Assembly (NCBI RefSeq): GCF_901827185.1
Contig: NZ_LR594671.1
Span: 496,001 to 560,000 of the forward strand
Origin: Variovorax sp. PBL-E5
GTDB lineage: Bacteria > Pseudomonadota > Gammaproteobacteria > Burkholderiales > Burkholderiaceae_C
Length of the DNA stretch: 64,000 bases
Reading direction: 5' to 3'
The notes below the pieces were generated by a model. That model did not search any database. It had not been told where the DNA came from and saw only the letters and a program-made list of their open reading frames with translations. Made by a program: the position numbers and the translations under genes. Each line of letters begins with the position of its first letter. The stretch's first letter is position 1. Of the stretch, positions 28,723 through 37,023 are shown piece after piece.

Positions 28723-29262
28723 ATGGCACGTCTCCAACAGCACTACCGCGAAAAGATCGCGAAGGACCTGACCGAGAAGTTCGGCTACAGGTCGCCGATG
28801 CAGGTTCCCCGTCTGACCAAGATCACGCTCAACATGGGTGTGGGCGAAGCGGTCGCCGACAAGAAGGTTCTCGACAACGCCGTCGCCGACCTCACCAAGA
28901 TCGCCGGCCAGAAGCCGGTCGTCACCAAGTCGAAGAAGGCCATTGCCGGCTTCAAGATCCGCGAGAACCAGCCGATCGGCTGCATGGTCACGCTGCGCGG
29001 CGTGCAGATGTACGAGTTCCTGGATCGCTTCGTGACCGTGGCGCTGCCGCGCGTTCGCGACTTCCGCGGCATCTCCGGCCGCGCGTTCGACGGCCGCGGC
29101 AACTACAACATCGGCGTGAAAGAGCAGATCATTTTCCCCGAGATCGAATACGACAAGGTCGATGCCCTGCGCGGTCTCAATATCAGCATCACGACGACGG
29201 CCAAGACCGACGAGGAAGCCAAGGCGCTTCTCGCCGGCTTCCGTTTCCCGTTCAAGAACTGA
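28723..29262 (+). CDS. rplE: 50S ribosomal protein L5 (uL5)
   Basis: 179 residues. It binds 5S rRNA and contacts P-site tRNA. Recognisable by [17 protein letters not shown] (about 28-44), [20 protein letters not shown] and [18 protein letters not shown]. Twelve bases after rplX. Intact. Confidence 0.99.
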   Translation: MARLQQHYREKIAKDLTEKFGYRSPMQVPRLTKITLNMGVGEAVADKKVLDNAVADLTKIAGQKPVVTKSKKAIAGFKIRENQPIGCMVTLRGVQMYEFLDRFVTVALPRVRDFRGISGRAFDGRGNYNIGVKEQIIFPEIEYDKVDALRGLNISITTTAKTDEEAKALLAGFRFPFKN

Positions 29263-29270
29263 GGCGACCC

Positions 29271-29576
29271 GTGGCTAAAGCATCTCTGATCCAGCGCGAA
29301 CTCAAGCGCGACAACCTGGTCGCCAAGTACGCCGCGAAGCACGCGGAACTCAAGGCAATCGCCAACGACGCGAAGAAGAGCGACGAAGAGCGCGCTGCTG
29401 CGCGTCTGGGCTTGCAAAAGCTTCCGCGCAATGCCAATCCGACGCGCCAGCGCAATCGCTGCGAAATCACCGGCCGTCCGCGCGGCACCTTCCGTCAATT
29501 CGGTCTGGCCCGCGCCAAGATCCGTGAACTGGCTTTCAACGGCGACATCCCCGGTGTCACCAAGGCCAGCTGGTAA
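29271..29576 (+). CDS. rpsN: 30S ribosomal protein S14 (uS14)
   Basis: 101 residues with a GTG start. This is the long zinc-free form: the C-terminal region ([27 protein letters not shown]) has a single Cys instead of the CXXC pairs of the short form. Only eight bases after rplE, so translation is probably coupled. Confidence 0.99.
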   Translation: MAKASLIQRELKRDNLVAKYAAKHAELKAIANDAKKSDEERAAARLGLQKLPRNANPTRQRNRCEITGRPRGTFRQFGLARAKIRELAFNGDIPGVTKASW

Positions 29577-29596
29577 GCCAGGCAGGAGCAAACAAC

Positions 29597-29992
29597 ATGA
29601 GCATGAGTGATCCCATTGCCGACCTGCTGACGCGTATCCGTAACGCGCAGATGGTGGCGAAGCCCACCGTGTCGGTCCCGTCTTCCAAGGTGAAGGTCGC
29701 GATCGCGCAAGTCCTGAAGGACGAGGGCTACATCGACGGCTTCCAGGTCAAGACCGAAGCCGGCAAGAGCGAGCTCGAAATCGTGCTGAAGTACTACGCT
29801 GGCCGTCCGGTCATCGAGCGCATCGAGCGCGTCAGCCGCCCCGGCCTGCGTGTCTACAAGGGCACCACCGCCATTCCACAAGTCCAGAACGGCCTTGGCG
29901 TCGCCATCGTCACCACCCCCAAGGGCGTGATGACCGATCGCAAGGCGCGCGCTACCGGTGTCGGTGGCGAAGTGCTGTGCTACGTCGCCTGA
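29597..29992 (+). CDS. rpsH: 30S ribosomal protein S8 (uS8)
   Basis: 131 residues: [18 protein letters not shown] at the N-terminus and [23 protein letters not shown] at the C-terminus. S8 is a primary 16S rRNA binder and, in E. coli, the translational repressor of the spc operon. No S8 target structure was worked out here. Confidence 0.99.
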   Translation: MSMSDPIADLLTRIRNAQMVAKPTVSVPSSKVKVAIAQVLKDEGYIDGFQVKTEAGKSELEIVLKYYAGRPVIERIERVSRPGLRVYKGTTAIPQVQNGLGVAIVTTPKGVMTDRKARATGVGGEVLCYVA

Positions 29993-30015
29993 CCGAGACA
30001 TCGAGGAGAAACTGA

Positions 30016-30549
30016 ATGTCCCGAGTAGGAAAAATGCCGGTCACCGTCCCCGCAGACGTGGATGTGTCGATCAAGGAAGACCAGATCAGCGTGAAGGGCA
30101 AGGGCGGCACGCTCAACCTGCAACGCCACGCGCTGGTCACCGTCGTCAGCAAGGACGGCAAGCTGAGCTTTGCACCCGCCAACGAATCGCGTGAAGCCGA
30201 TGCGATGGCCGGAACGCATCGCCAGTTGGTGAACAACATGGTTCTCGGCGTGACCAAGGGCTTCGAGAAGAAGCTCGCTCTGGTCGGCGTCGGGTTCAAG
30301 GCTGCGGCGCAGGGCGCGAAGCTCAACCTGCAGGTGGGTTATTCGCATCCGGTCAACATCGACATGCCGCAGGGCATCACGGTGGCGACCCCGACCCCGA
30401 CCGAAATCGTGATCAAGGGTGCCGACCGTCAACGCGTCGGCCAGGTGGCCGCCGAGATCCGCGCTATTCGTCCGCCCGAGCCCTACAAGGGCAAGGGCAT
30501 CCGTTATTCGGACGAGAAGATCGTGATCAAAGAGACCAAGAAGAAATAA
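30016..30549 (+). CDS. rplF: 50S ribosomal protein L6 (uL6)
   Basis: 177 residues, two L6 domains. [17 protein letters not shown] starts the first; the C-terminal block [18 protein letters not shown] is diagnostic. Binds near the sarcin-ricin loop. Intact. Confidence 0.99.
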   Translation: MSRVGKMPVTVPADVDVSIKEDQISVKGKGGTLNLQRHALVTVVSKDGKLSFAPANESREADAMAGTHRQLVNNMVLGVTKGFEKKLALVGVGFKAAAQGAKLNLQVGYSHPVNIDMPQGITVATPTPTEIVIKGADRQRVGQVAAEIRAIRPPEPYKGKGIRYSDEKIVIKETKKK

Positions 30550-30560
30550 GGGGCAGCAAA

Positions 30561-30929
30561 ATGATGTTGACCAAAAAAGCACAGCGTCTTCGCCGTTCGC
30601 GCCAGACCCGCATCCGCATCGCGACGCAGGGTGTGGCTCGCCTCACGGTGAACCGCACCAACCTTCACATCTACGCGACCGTCATTTCCGACGACGGCTC
30701 GAAGGTGATCGCCACCGCATCGACGGCCGAAGCCGAGATGCGCACCTCGCTGGGCGGTTCCGGCAAGGGCGGCAATGCCGCTGCGGCCACCGCCGTCGGC
30801 AAGCGCATCGCCGAAAAGGCGAAGGCTGCCGGCATCGACAAGGTCGCTTTCGATCGCGCAGGTTTTGCATACCACGGCCGCGTCAAGGCGCTGGCCGAAG
30901 CCGCTCGCGAAGCCGGCCTGCAGTTCTAA
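30561..30929 (+). CDS. rplR: 50S ribosomal protein L18 (uL18)
   Basis: 122 residues. A basic N-terminus ([15 protein letters not shown]) is followed by [16 protein letters not shown] and the C-terminal block [22 protein letters not shown]. Binds 5S rRNA with L5. The first two codons are both ATG; either may be used. Confidence 0.99.
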   Translation: MMLTKKAQRLRRSRQTRIRIATQGVARLTVNRTNLHIYATVISDDGSKVIATASTAEAEMRTSLGGSGKGGNAAAATAVGKRIAEKAKAAGIDKVAFDRAGFAYHGRVKALAEAAREAGLQF

Positions 30930-30948
30930 CCGGACACGAGATTCAAAA

Positions 30949-31467
30949 ATGGCAAAGATTCAGGCAAGAACGCAGAACGAAGGCCCCGAAGACGGTCTGC
31001 GCGAGAAGATGATCGCGATCAACCGCGTCACCAAGGTGGTGAAGGGTGGTCGTATCCTCGGTTTCGCCGCACTCACCGTGGTGGGCGACGGTGACGGCCG
31101 CGTCGGCATGGGCAAGGGCAAGTCGAAGGAAGTGCCGGCCGCCGTGCAGAAGGCGATGGAAGAGGCGCGCCGCAACCTCGCAAAGATCTCGATCAAGAAC
31201 GGCACGCTCCATCACCGTGTGACAGGCCACCATGGCGCTGCCTCCGTGGTCATGATCCCGGCCCCGAAGGGTACCGGCATCATCGCCGGCGGCCCGATGC
31301 GCGCCGTGTTCGAGGTCATGGGCATCACCGACATCGTGGCCAAGAGCCATGGGTCGTCGAATCCCTACAACATGGTCCGTGCCACGCTGGACGGCCTGAA
31401 GAACTCGACGACCGCATCCGAAGTCGCTGCCAAGCGCGGCCTGACGGTCGAAGAACTCTTCGCCTGA
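30949..31467 (+). CDS. rpsE: 30S ribosomal protein S5 (uS5)
   Basis: 172 residues. The dsRBD-like S5 N-domain ([21 protein letters not shown], about 17-37; [20 protein letters not shown]) and the C-domain ([19 protein letters not shown]) are complete. Important for decoding fidelity. The ATG at 30949 gives the standard length. Confidence 0.99.
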   Translation: MAKIQARTQNEGPEDGLREKMIAINRVTKVVKGGRILGFAALTVVGDGDGRVGMGKGKSKEVPAAVQKAMEEARRNLAKISIKNGTLHHRVTGHHGAASVVMIPAPKGTGIIAGGPMRAVFEVMGITDIVAKSHGSSNPYNMVRATLDGLKNSTTASEVAAKRGLTVEELFA

Positions 31468-31481
31468 ACCGGAGCATCGAC

Positions 31482-31667
31482 ATGACGACGCAACAACAAA
31501 CGCTCAAGGTGCAACTGGTCAAGAGCCCGATCGGCACCAAGGAATCGCATCGCGCGACCGTGCGCGGCCTCGGCTTGCGCAAGCTCAACAGCGTGAGCGA
31601 GCTGCAGGACACGCCCGCGGTACGCGGCATGATCAACAAGATCAGTTATCTGGTCAAAGTGCTCTAA
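31482..31667 (+). CDS. rpmD: 50S ribosomal protein L30 (uL30)
   Basis: 61 residues: [20 protein letters not shown] and [21 protein letters not shown] are typical of the short bacterial L30. Fourteen bases after rpsE. Confidence 0.98.
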   Translation: MTTQQQTLKVQLVKSPIGTKESHRATVRGLGLRKLNSVSELQDTPAVRGMINKISYLVKVL

Positions 31668-31691
31668 ACAGAGTCGCTGAGAGAGACGCAT

Positions 31692-32123
31692 ATGGAACTC
31701 AATGGCATCAAGCCGGCGGATGGCGCCAAGCACGCCAAGCGCCGTGTCGGCCGCGGCATCGGCTCCGGCCTCGGCAAGACCGCGGGTCGCGGTCACAAGG
31801 GTCAGAAGTCGCGCGCAGGCGGTTTCCACAAGGTCGGCTTCGAAGGCGGTCAGATGCCGCTGCAGCGTCGGCTGCCCAAGCGCGGCTTCAAGTCGCAGCT
31901 GCTCAAGTACAACGCCGAAGTGACGCTGGGCGCCCTCGAAAAGCTCGGCCTGGCTGAAGTGGACGTGCTTGCGCTGAAGCAAGCGGGTCTGGTCGGTCAG
32001 ATCGCGAAGGTCGTCAAGGTCATCAAGTCGGGTGAGCTCACCAAGGCCGTCAAGCTGACGGGCGTTGGCGCGACCGCTGGTGCCAAGGCCGCGATCGAAG
32101 CTGCCGGCGGCAGCGTCGCCTGA
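31692..32123 (+). CDS. rplO: 50S ribosomal protein L15 (uL15)
   Basis: 143 residues. The Gly/Lys/Arg-rich N-terminus ([28 protein letters not shown]) and the [15 protein letters not shown] block identify L15. Followed by secY after 21 bases, as is usual. Confidence 0.99.
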   Translation: MELNGIKPADGAKHAKRRVGRGIGSGLGKTAGRGHKGQKSRAGGFHKVGFEGGQMPLQRRLPKRGFKSQLLKYNAEVTLGALEKLGLAEVDVLALKQAGLVGQIAKVVKVIKSGELTKAVKLTGVGATAGAKAAIEAAGGSVA

Positions 32124-32144
32124 GCGGACTGAGAGAAGTTCTTC

Positions 32145-33455
32145 GTGGCAACCAACGCAGCAACGCTCGCAAAAACAGGCAAGTTCGGTGACCTGCGTCG
32201 CCGGCTCGTCTTTTTGCTGCTCGCGCTCGTGGTCTATCGCGTCGGTGCGCACATTCCCGTGCCAGGCATCAACCCGGACCAGCTGGCTCAGTTGTTCCAG
32301 GGCCAGCAGGGCGGCATCCTGAGTCTGTTCAACATGTTCTCGGGTGGTGCGCTGTCGCGCTTCACCGTGTTCGCGCTGGGCATCATGCCGTACATCTCGG
32401 CGTCGATCATCATGCAGTTGATGACCTACGTGGTGCCGAGCATGGAGCAGCTCAAGAAGGAAGGCGAAGCCGGCCGCCGCAAGGTGACGCAGTACACGCG
32501 CTACGGCACGCTCGGGCTGGCATTGTTTCAGTCGTTCAGCATTGCGGTGGCGCTCGAGTCTTCGGCGGGTCTCGTGATCTCGCCCGGCTTCGGCTTCCGC
32601 ATTACCGCCATGGTCAGCCTGACCGCGGGTTCGATGTTCCTGATGTGGCTGGGCGAACAGATCACCGAGCGCGGGCTCGGCAACGGGATCTCGATCCTGA
32701 TCTTCGCCGGCATCTCCGCCGGGCTGCCGAATGCGGTGGGCGGTCTGCTGGAACTCGTTCGCACGGGCGCCATGAACGTGATCGTGGCGCTGTTCATCGT
32801 GGCCGTTGTTGCGCTGGTGACCTATTTCGTGGTGTTCGTCGAGCGCGGCCAGCGCAAGATCCTCGTGAACTATGCGCGGCGCCAGGTCGGCAACAAGGTC
32901 TACGGCGGCCAGTCGTCGCACCTGCCGCTGAAGCTCAACATGTCGGGCGTGATCCCGCCGATCTTCGCGTCGTCGATCATCCTGCTGCCGACCACGGTGG
33001 TGGGCTGGTTCAGCACCGGCGAAAGCATGCGATGGATCAAGGACATTGCGAGCGCGCTGCGTCCGGGGCAGCCGATCTACGTGCTGCTGTACGCCAGTGC
33101 GATCGTGTTCTTCTGCTTCTTCTATACCGCGCTCGTGTTCAACAGCCGCGAGACGGCCGACAACCTGAAGAAGAGCGGTGCCTTCATTCCAGGCATCCGT
33201 CCGGGTGACCAGACGGCGCGCTACATCGACAAGATCCTGGTTCGCCTGACGTTGGCCGGCGCGGTGTACATCACCTTCGTCTGCCTGCTGCCGGAGTTCC
33301 TGATCCTCAAATACAACGTGCCGTTCTATTTCGGCGGCACTTCCCTGTTGATCATCGTGGTCGTCACGATGGACTTCATGGCCCAGGTACAGAACTACAT
33401 GATGTCGCAGCAGTACGAATCGCTGTTGAAGAAAGCCAATTTCAAGACTTCGTAG
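32145..33455 (+). CDS. secY: Preprotein translocase subunit SecY
   Basis: 436 residues with ten membrane helices and a GTG start. It is the pore of the Sec export channel. Signatures: [26 protein letters not shown] (about 66-91), [12 protein letters not shown] and the cytoplasmic [21 protein letters not shown]. The C-terminus ends KKANFKTS with a TAG stop. The bases directly after that stop, in the same frame, encode the tail of initiation factor IF-1, showing that a deletion reached to within a codon of secY. Confidence 0.98.
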   Translation: MATNAATLAKTGKFGDLRRRLVFLLLALVVYRVGAHIPVPGINPDQLAQLFQGQQGGILSLFNMFSGGALSRFTVFALGIMPYISASIIMQLMTYVVPSMEQLKKEGEAGRRKVTQYTRYGTLGLALFQSFSIAVALESSAGLVISPGFGFRITAMVSLTAGSMFLMWLGEQITERGLGNGISILIFAGISAGLPNAVGGLLELVRTGAMNVIVALFIVAVVALVTYFVVFVERGQRKILVNYARRQVGNKVYGGQSSHLPLKLNMSGVIPPIFASSIILLPTTVVGWFSTGESMRWIKDIASALRPGQPIYVLLYASAIVFFCFFYTALVFNSRETADNLKKSGAFIPGIRPGDQTARYIDKILVRLTLAGAVYITFVCLLPEFLILKYNVPFYFGGTSLLIIVVVTMDFMAQVQNYMMSQQYESLLKKANFKTS

Positions 33456-33572
33456 ACGGCGGCTGGTGACGAGGTCACTGTCGAGTTGACGCCCTATGAC
33501 TTGAGCCGGGCGCATTGTGTTTCGGGCGAAATGAATCGCCGGGTTGGACAGAGTTTTAGGAGAATGAAATGA
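33456..33572 (+). pseudogene. infA: infA (IF-1) 3' remnant between secY and rpmJ
   Basis: Reading in the secY frame after its TAG stop gives AGDEVTVELTPYDLSRA, an almost exact match to the C-terminal part of bacterial IF-1 (E. coli TGDKVTVELTPYDLSKG). Then the match is lost and the frame ends at a TGA (33570-33572) that overlaps the rpmJ start. About the first 45 codons of infA, including its start, are missing, so no functional IF-1 can be made here. The usual gene order in related bacteria is secY-infA-rpmJ. A working infA must therefore exist elsewhere in the genome. Confidence 0.85.
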
Positions 33573-33682
33573 GAGTTTCGGCTTCGGTCAAAACCATTTG
33601 TCGTAATTGCAAGATCATCCGCCGCAAGGGTGTGGTGCGTGTGATCTGTACCGACCCGCGCCACAAGCAGCGCCAGGGTTGA
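33569..33682 (+). CDS. rpmJ: 50S ribosomal protein L36 (bL36)
   Basis: 37 residues, too short for most automatic calls. [20 protein letters not shown] is followed by [17 protein letters not shown]. The zinc ligands (CXXC, Cys and His) are all present, so this is the zinc-binding form. AGGAG at 33559-33563 precedes the ATG by five bases. It follows the infA remnant and precedes rpsM by 23 bases. Confidence 0.98.
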   Translation: MRVSASVKTICRNCKIIRRKGVVRVICTDPRHKQRQG

Positions 33683-33705
33683 TTGAAGAGTATTAGAGGA
33701 CGCAC

Positions 33706-34071
33706 ATGGCACGTATTGCTGGCATCAACATTCCGCCGCACAAGCACGCTGAAATCGGCCTGACCGCCATTTTCGGTATCGGTCGCACGCGCGCTCGCAA
33801 GATCTGCGAAGCGAGCGGCATCGAGTATTCGAAGAAGATCAAGGATCTGACGGACGCCGATCTCGAGAAGATTCGCGACCAGATCGCGCTCTTCACCATC
33901 GAAGGTGACCTGCGTCGCGAAACGACGATGAACATCAAGCGCTTGATGGACATCGGCTGCTATCGCGGCTTCCGTCACCGCCGTGGCCTGCCGATGCGCG
34001 GCCAGCGCACGCGCACCAACGCCCGCACCCGCAAGGGTCCGCGCAAGGCCGCGCAGTCCCTGAAGAAATAA
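33706..34071 (+). CDS. rpsM: 30S ribosomal protein S13 (uS13)
   Basis: 121 residues: [22 protein letters not shown], the central helical domain, and the basic C-terminal tail [20 protein letters not shown] that contacts the P-site tRNA. Standard length, intact. Confidence 0.99.
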   Translation: MARIAGINIPPHKHAEIGLTAIFGIGRTRARKICEASGIEYSKKIKDLTDADLEKIRDQIALFTIEGDLRRETTMNIKRLMDIGCYRGFRHRRGLPMRGQRTRTNARTRKGPRKAAQSLKK

Positions 34072-34083
34072 GGATAGAACAGC

Positions 34084-34488
34084 ATGGCCAAAGCTCCTGC
34101 CAACAACGCCGCACAGCGCGTTCGCAAGAAGGTTCGCAAGAACGTTGCGGACGGCATCGCGCACGTGCACGCATCTTTCAACAACACGATCATCACGATC
34201 ACCGACCGCCAGGGCAATGCCTTGTCGTGGGCGTCTTCGGGTGGCCAGGGCTTCAAGGGTTCGCGCAAGTCGACGCCTTTCGCCGCGCAGGTCGCCTCCG
34301 AAGTCGCAGGCCGCGCAGCGGTCGACCAGGGCATCAAGAACCTGGACGTCGAGATCAAGGGCCCGGGCCCGGGTCGCGAATCGTCGGTGCGCGCGCTGGC
34401 CGCGCTCGGCATCCGGATCAACTCCATTGCCGACGTGACCCCGGTGCCGCACAACGGCTGCCGTCCGCAGAAACGCCGTCGCATCTGA
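34084..34488 (+). CDS. rpsK: 30S ribosomal protein S11 (uS11)
   Basis: 134 residues: [27 protein letters not shown] (about 21-47), [11 protein letters not shown] and the C-terminal [18 protein letters not shown]. Twelve bases after rpsM. A terminator-like hairpin follows 15 bases after its stop. Confidence 0.99.
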   Translation: MAKAPANNAAQRVRKKVRKNVADGIAHVHASFNNTIITITDRQGNALSWASSGGQGFKGSRKSTPFAAQVASEVAGRAAVDQGIKNLDVEIKGPGPGRESSVRALAALGIRINSIADVTPVPHNGCRPQKRRRI

Positions 34489-34502
34489 GCGTTCGACGTC
34501 CG

Positions 34503-34540
34503 GCGCAGCCTGCTTCACAGCGGCTGCGCATTTTGTTTTT
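34503..34540 (+). terminator. Intrinsic terminator-like hairpin between rpsK and rpsD
   Basis: Perfect 8-bp stem GCGCAGCC/GGCTGCGC (34503-34510 with 34522-34529), 11-base loop, then A and the T-rich tract TTTTGTTTTT. It stands inside the alpha operon, so it may act as a partial terminator. The rest of the 131-base gap holds no gene. Confidence 0.75.
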
Positions 34541-34619
34541 ATGTTGAAGCCCACCGCCATCGGCACGCCGCTGATGGCTCCCGCAGGCAACTGCGGTAGA
34601 TGACACAAAGGAAGATCAA

Positions 34620-35243
34620 GTGGCACGCTACCTCGGCCCCAAGGCCAAACTCTCCCGCCGCGAAGGCACCGACCTGTTCCTCAAGAGCGCACGCCGCTCT
34701 ATCCAGGACAAGGCCAAATTCGACTCCAAGCCCGGCCAGCATGGCCGCACCTCGGGTCAACGCACGTCCGACTTCGGCCTGCAACTGCGTGAAAAGCAGA
34801 AGGTCAAGCGCATGTACGGCGTGCTCGAGAAGCAATTCCGCCGCTATTTCGAAGAAGCCGATCGCCGCCGTGGCAACACGGGCGCCAACCTGCTGTTCAT
34901 CCTCGAAGCCCGCCTGGACAACGTCGTCTATCGCATGGGTTTCGGTTCGACCCGCGCCGAGGCACGCCAACTGGTGTCGCACAAGGCGATCACGGTGAAC
35001 GGCCAGTCGGTCAACATCCCGTCGTACCTGGTCAAGACCGGCGACGTGATCGCGGTTCGCGACAAGTCGAAGAAGCAGACCCGTGTGGCCGAGGCGCTCC
35101 AGCTGGCCCAGCAAGTCGGCATCCCGGCCTGGGTCGAGGTGAATGCCGACAAGGCCGAAGGCACCTTCAAGAAGGTTCCCGATCGCGACGAATTCGCCGC
35201 CGACATCAACGAATCGCTGATCGTCGAACTGTATTCGCGTTAA
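34620..35243 (+). CDS. rpsD: 30S ribosomal protein S4 (uS4)
   Basis: 207 residues with a GTG start after GGAAG (34611-34615). [21 protein letters not shown], the helical domain, and the S4 RNA-binding domain ([22 protein letters not shown], about 97-118). Primary 16S rRNA binder; in E. coli also the translational repressor of the alpha operon. Here it is set apart from rpsK by a terminator-like hairpin. Confidence 0.99.
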   Translation: MARYLGPKAKLSRREGTDLFLKSARRSIQDKAKFDSKPGQHGRTSGQRTSDFGLQLREKQKVKRMYGVLEKQFRRYFEEADRRRGNTGANLLFILEARLDNVVYRMGFGSTRAEARQLVSHKAITVNGQSVNIPSYLVKTGDVIAVRDKSKKQTRVAEALQLAQQVGIPAWVEVNADKAEGTFKKVPDRDEFAADINESLIVELYSR

Positions 35244-35253
35244 ACGGACGATG

Positions 35254-35290
35254 ACGCGCCGCTTCGCGGCTCGTACTTGTGTATTTTTTT
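35254..35290 (+). terminator. Weak terminator-like stem-loop between rpsD and rpoA
   Basis: Stem GCCGC-TTC-GCGGC (35258-35270), extended by three more pairs past one mismatch, followed after about 13 bases by seven Ts (35284-35290). The T run is far from the stem, so it may be only an attenuator. A second hairpin (CCCG-C-CGGG / CCCG-T-CGGG, 35294-35319) lies in the rpoA leader. Confidence 0.4.
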
Positions 35291-35373
35291 GTTCCCGCCG
35301 GGGCTCCATTCCCGTCGGGTGCTTCACCAGCCTTACCGGTGTAACGAGCCGGGGGTATTGAGAGGAAGTCTGC

Positions 35374-36363
35374 ATGCAAACCACCCTGCTGAAACCCAAG
35401 ACCATCCAGGTCGAGCAACTGGCGCCCAACAAGGCAAAGGTCACGCTCGAACCCTTCGAGCGCGGCTACGGCCACACGCTCGGCAATGCGCTGCGCCGCG
35501 TCCTGCTGTCGTCGATGGTCGGCTACGCAGCCACCGAAGTCACGATCGCCGGCGTGCTGCACGAGTACTCGTCGATCGATGGCGTGCAGGAAGACGTCGT
35601 CAACATCCTTCTCAACCTCAAGGGCGTGGTGTTCAAGCTCCACAACCGCGATGAGGTCACGCTGAGCCTGCGCAAGGACGGCGAAGGCCCGGTCCTCGCC
35701 TCCGACATCCAGACGCCGCACGACGTCGAGATCATCAACCCCGATCACGTGATCGCGCACCTGTCGCAAGGCGGCAAGCTCGACATGCAGATCAAGGTCG
35801 AGAAGGGTCGCGGCTACGTGCCCGGCACGATGCGCCGCTATGCGGACGAGCCGACCAAGTCGATCGGCCGTATCGTGCTCGACGCGTCGTTCTCGCCCGT
35901 CAAGCGCGTGAGCTACACGGTCGAAAGCGCGCGCGTCGAACAGCGCACCGACCTCGACAAGCTGATCGTCGAAATCGAGACCAACGGTGCGATCACCGCC
36001 GAAGACGCGGTGCGCGCCTCGGCCAAGATTCTGGTCGAGCAACTGGCCGTGTTCGCGCAGCTCGAAGGTGGCGAACTCGCTGCGTTCGACACGCCGGCGC
36101 CGCGCAGTGCCCAGCAGTTCGATCCGATCCTGCTGCGTCCGGTCGACGAGCTCGAACTCACGGTGCGTTCGGCCAACTGCCTCAAGGCCGAAAACATCTA
36201 CTACATCGGTGACCTGATCCAGCGCACCGAGAATGAGTTGCTCAAGACCCCCAACCTGGGTCGCAAGTCGCTCAACGAAATCAAGGAAGTGCTCGCCTCG
36301 CGTGGCCTGACCTTGGGCATGAAGCTCGAAAGCTGGCCGCCAGCCGGCCTCGACAAGCGTTAA
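35374..36363 (+). CDS. rpoA: RNA polymerase alpha subunit
   Basis: 329 residues. The N-terminal assembly domain (about 1-235) has [21 protein letters not shown] (dimer interface) and the C-terminal domain (about 250-325) has [19 protein letters not shown] and [12 protein letters not shown], the helices that bind UP elements and activators. Full length and intact. Confidence 0.99.
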   Translation: MQTTLLKPKTIQVEQLAPNKAKVTLEPFERGYGHTLGNALRRVLLSSMVGYAATEVTIAGVLHEYSSIDGVQEDVVNILLNLKGVVFKLHNRDEVTLSLRKDGEGPVLASDIQTPHDVEIINPDHVIAHLSQGGKLDMQIKVEKGRGYVPGTMRRYADEPTKSIGRIVLDASFSPVKRVSYTVESARVEQRTDLDKLIVEIETNGAITAEDAVRASAKILVEQLAVFAQLEGGELAAFDTPAPRSAQQFDPILLRPVDELELTVRSANCLKAENIYYIGDLIQRTENELLKTPNLGRKSLNEIKEVLASRGLTLGMKLESWPPAGLDKR

Positions 36364-36390
36364 GAAGATCACCACACCTGTGTGTTGCAC

Positions 36391-36422
36391 CAGGCAGTAC
36401 CTGACACGGCTGCCTGTTTTTA
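36391..36422 (+). terminator. Terminator-like hairpin between rpoA and rplQ
   Basis: Stem CAGGCAG/CTGCCTG (36391-36397 with 36410-36416), 12-base loop, then TTTTTAT. Upstream, CACAC-CT-GTGTG (36373-36384) is another small palindrome. It may lower the amount of rplQ transcript relative to rpoA. Confidence 0.6.
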
Positions 36423-36442
36423 TAAAGTAAAGGAAAAGCACC

Positions 36443-36844
36443 ATGCGTCACGGACACGGACTCCGCAAACTCAACCGCACCAGCTCGCACCGCCTCGCGA
36501 TGCTGCAGAACATGATGAACTCGCTCATCGCACATGAAGCGATCAAGACCACGGTCCCCAAGGCCAAGGAATTGCGTCGCGTCATCGAGCCGATGATCAC
36601 GCTGGCGAAAAAGCCCACGGTTGCCAACAAGCGCCTTGCCTTCGACCGTCTGCGCGACCGCGACAGCGTCGTCAAGCTTTTCGCCGAACTCGGCCCGCGC
36701 TACCAGGCACGTCCGGGCGGCTATACGCGCATCCTGAAAATGGGCTTCCGCGTGGGCGACAACGCACCGATGGCGCTGGTCGAACTGGTCGATCGCCCCG
36801 AGGTGAATGAAGCCGCTGCGGATGAGCAGAACGGTGCCGAATAA
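36443..36844 (+). CDS. rplQ: 50S ribosomal protein L17 (bL17)
   Basis: 133 residues: [20 protein letters not shown], then [26 protein letters not shown], both diagnostic. AAAGGAAA lies just upstream. Last gene of the alpha operon; the promoter box of the tRNA gene begins three bases after its stop. Confidence 0.99.
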   Translation: MRHGHGLRKLNRTSSHRLAMLQNMMNSLIAHEAIKTTVPKAKELRRVIEPMITLAKKPTVANKRLAFDRLRDRDSVVKLFAELGPRYQARPGGYTRILKMGFRVGDNAPMALVELVDRPEVNEAAADEQNGAE

Positions 36845-36846
36845 GC

Positions 36847-36852
36847 TATAAT
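36847..36852 (+). promoter_or_regulatory. Consensus -10 box for the tRNA-fMet gene
   Basis: A perfect TATAAT, ten bases before the mature tRNA 5' end and just after the rplQ stop. The -35 region would lie within the last rplQ codons, but no good TTGACA is seen there. It would give a tRNA precursor with a very short leader. Confidence 0.6.
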
Positions 36853-36862
36853 TCCATCTTGC

Positions 36863-36939
<77 letters not shown>

Positions 36940-36963
36940 ACACGACAGCGGTCTCCGCTGACA

Positions 36964-36993
36964 CAAAACGCCCACTTTGATGTGGGCGTTTTG
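36964..36993 (+). terminator. Strong intrinsic terminator after tRNA-fMet and (inverted) putA
   Basis: A 12-bp perfect stem: CAAAACGCCCAC at 36964-36975 with its complement at 36982-36993, loop TTTGAT. The arms supply an A run on one side and a T run on the other, so it works in both directions: after the tRNA on the plus strand and after putA (ending at 37024) on the minus strand. Confidence 0.9.
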
Positions 36994-37023
36994 CTTTGTG
37001 CCTCACTTGCGGCCTTCCGAGGC

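Noticed and set aside
29271..29576. Zinc-type S14 paralogue
   Set aside because: The length (101 residues) and single Cys show it is the ordinary zinc-free S14.
33453..33572. SecY extended by stop-codon readthrough into the IF-1-like tail
   Set aside because: The frame is open, but SecY ends at a normal length and no readthrough signal is seen; the infA remnant explanation is simpler.
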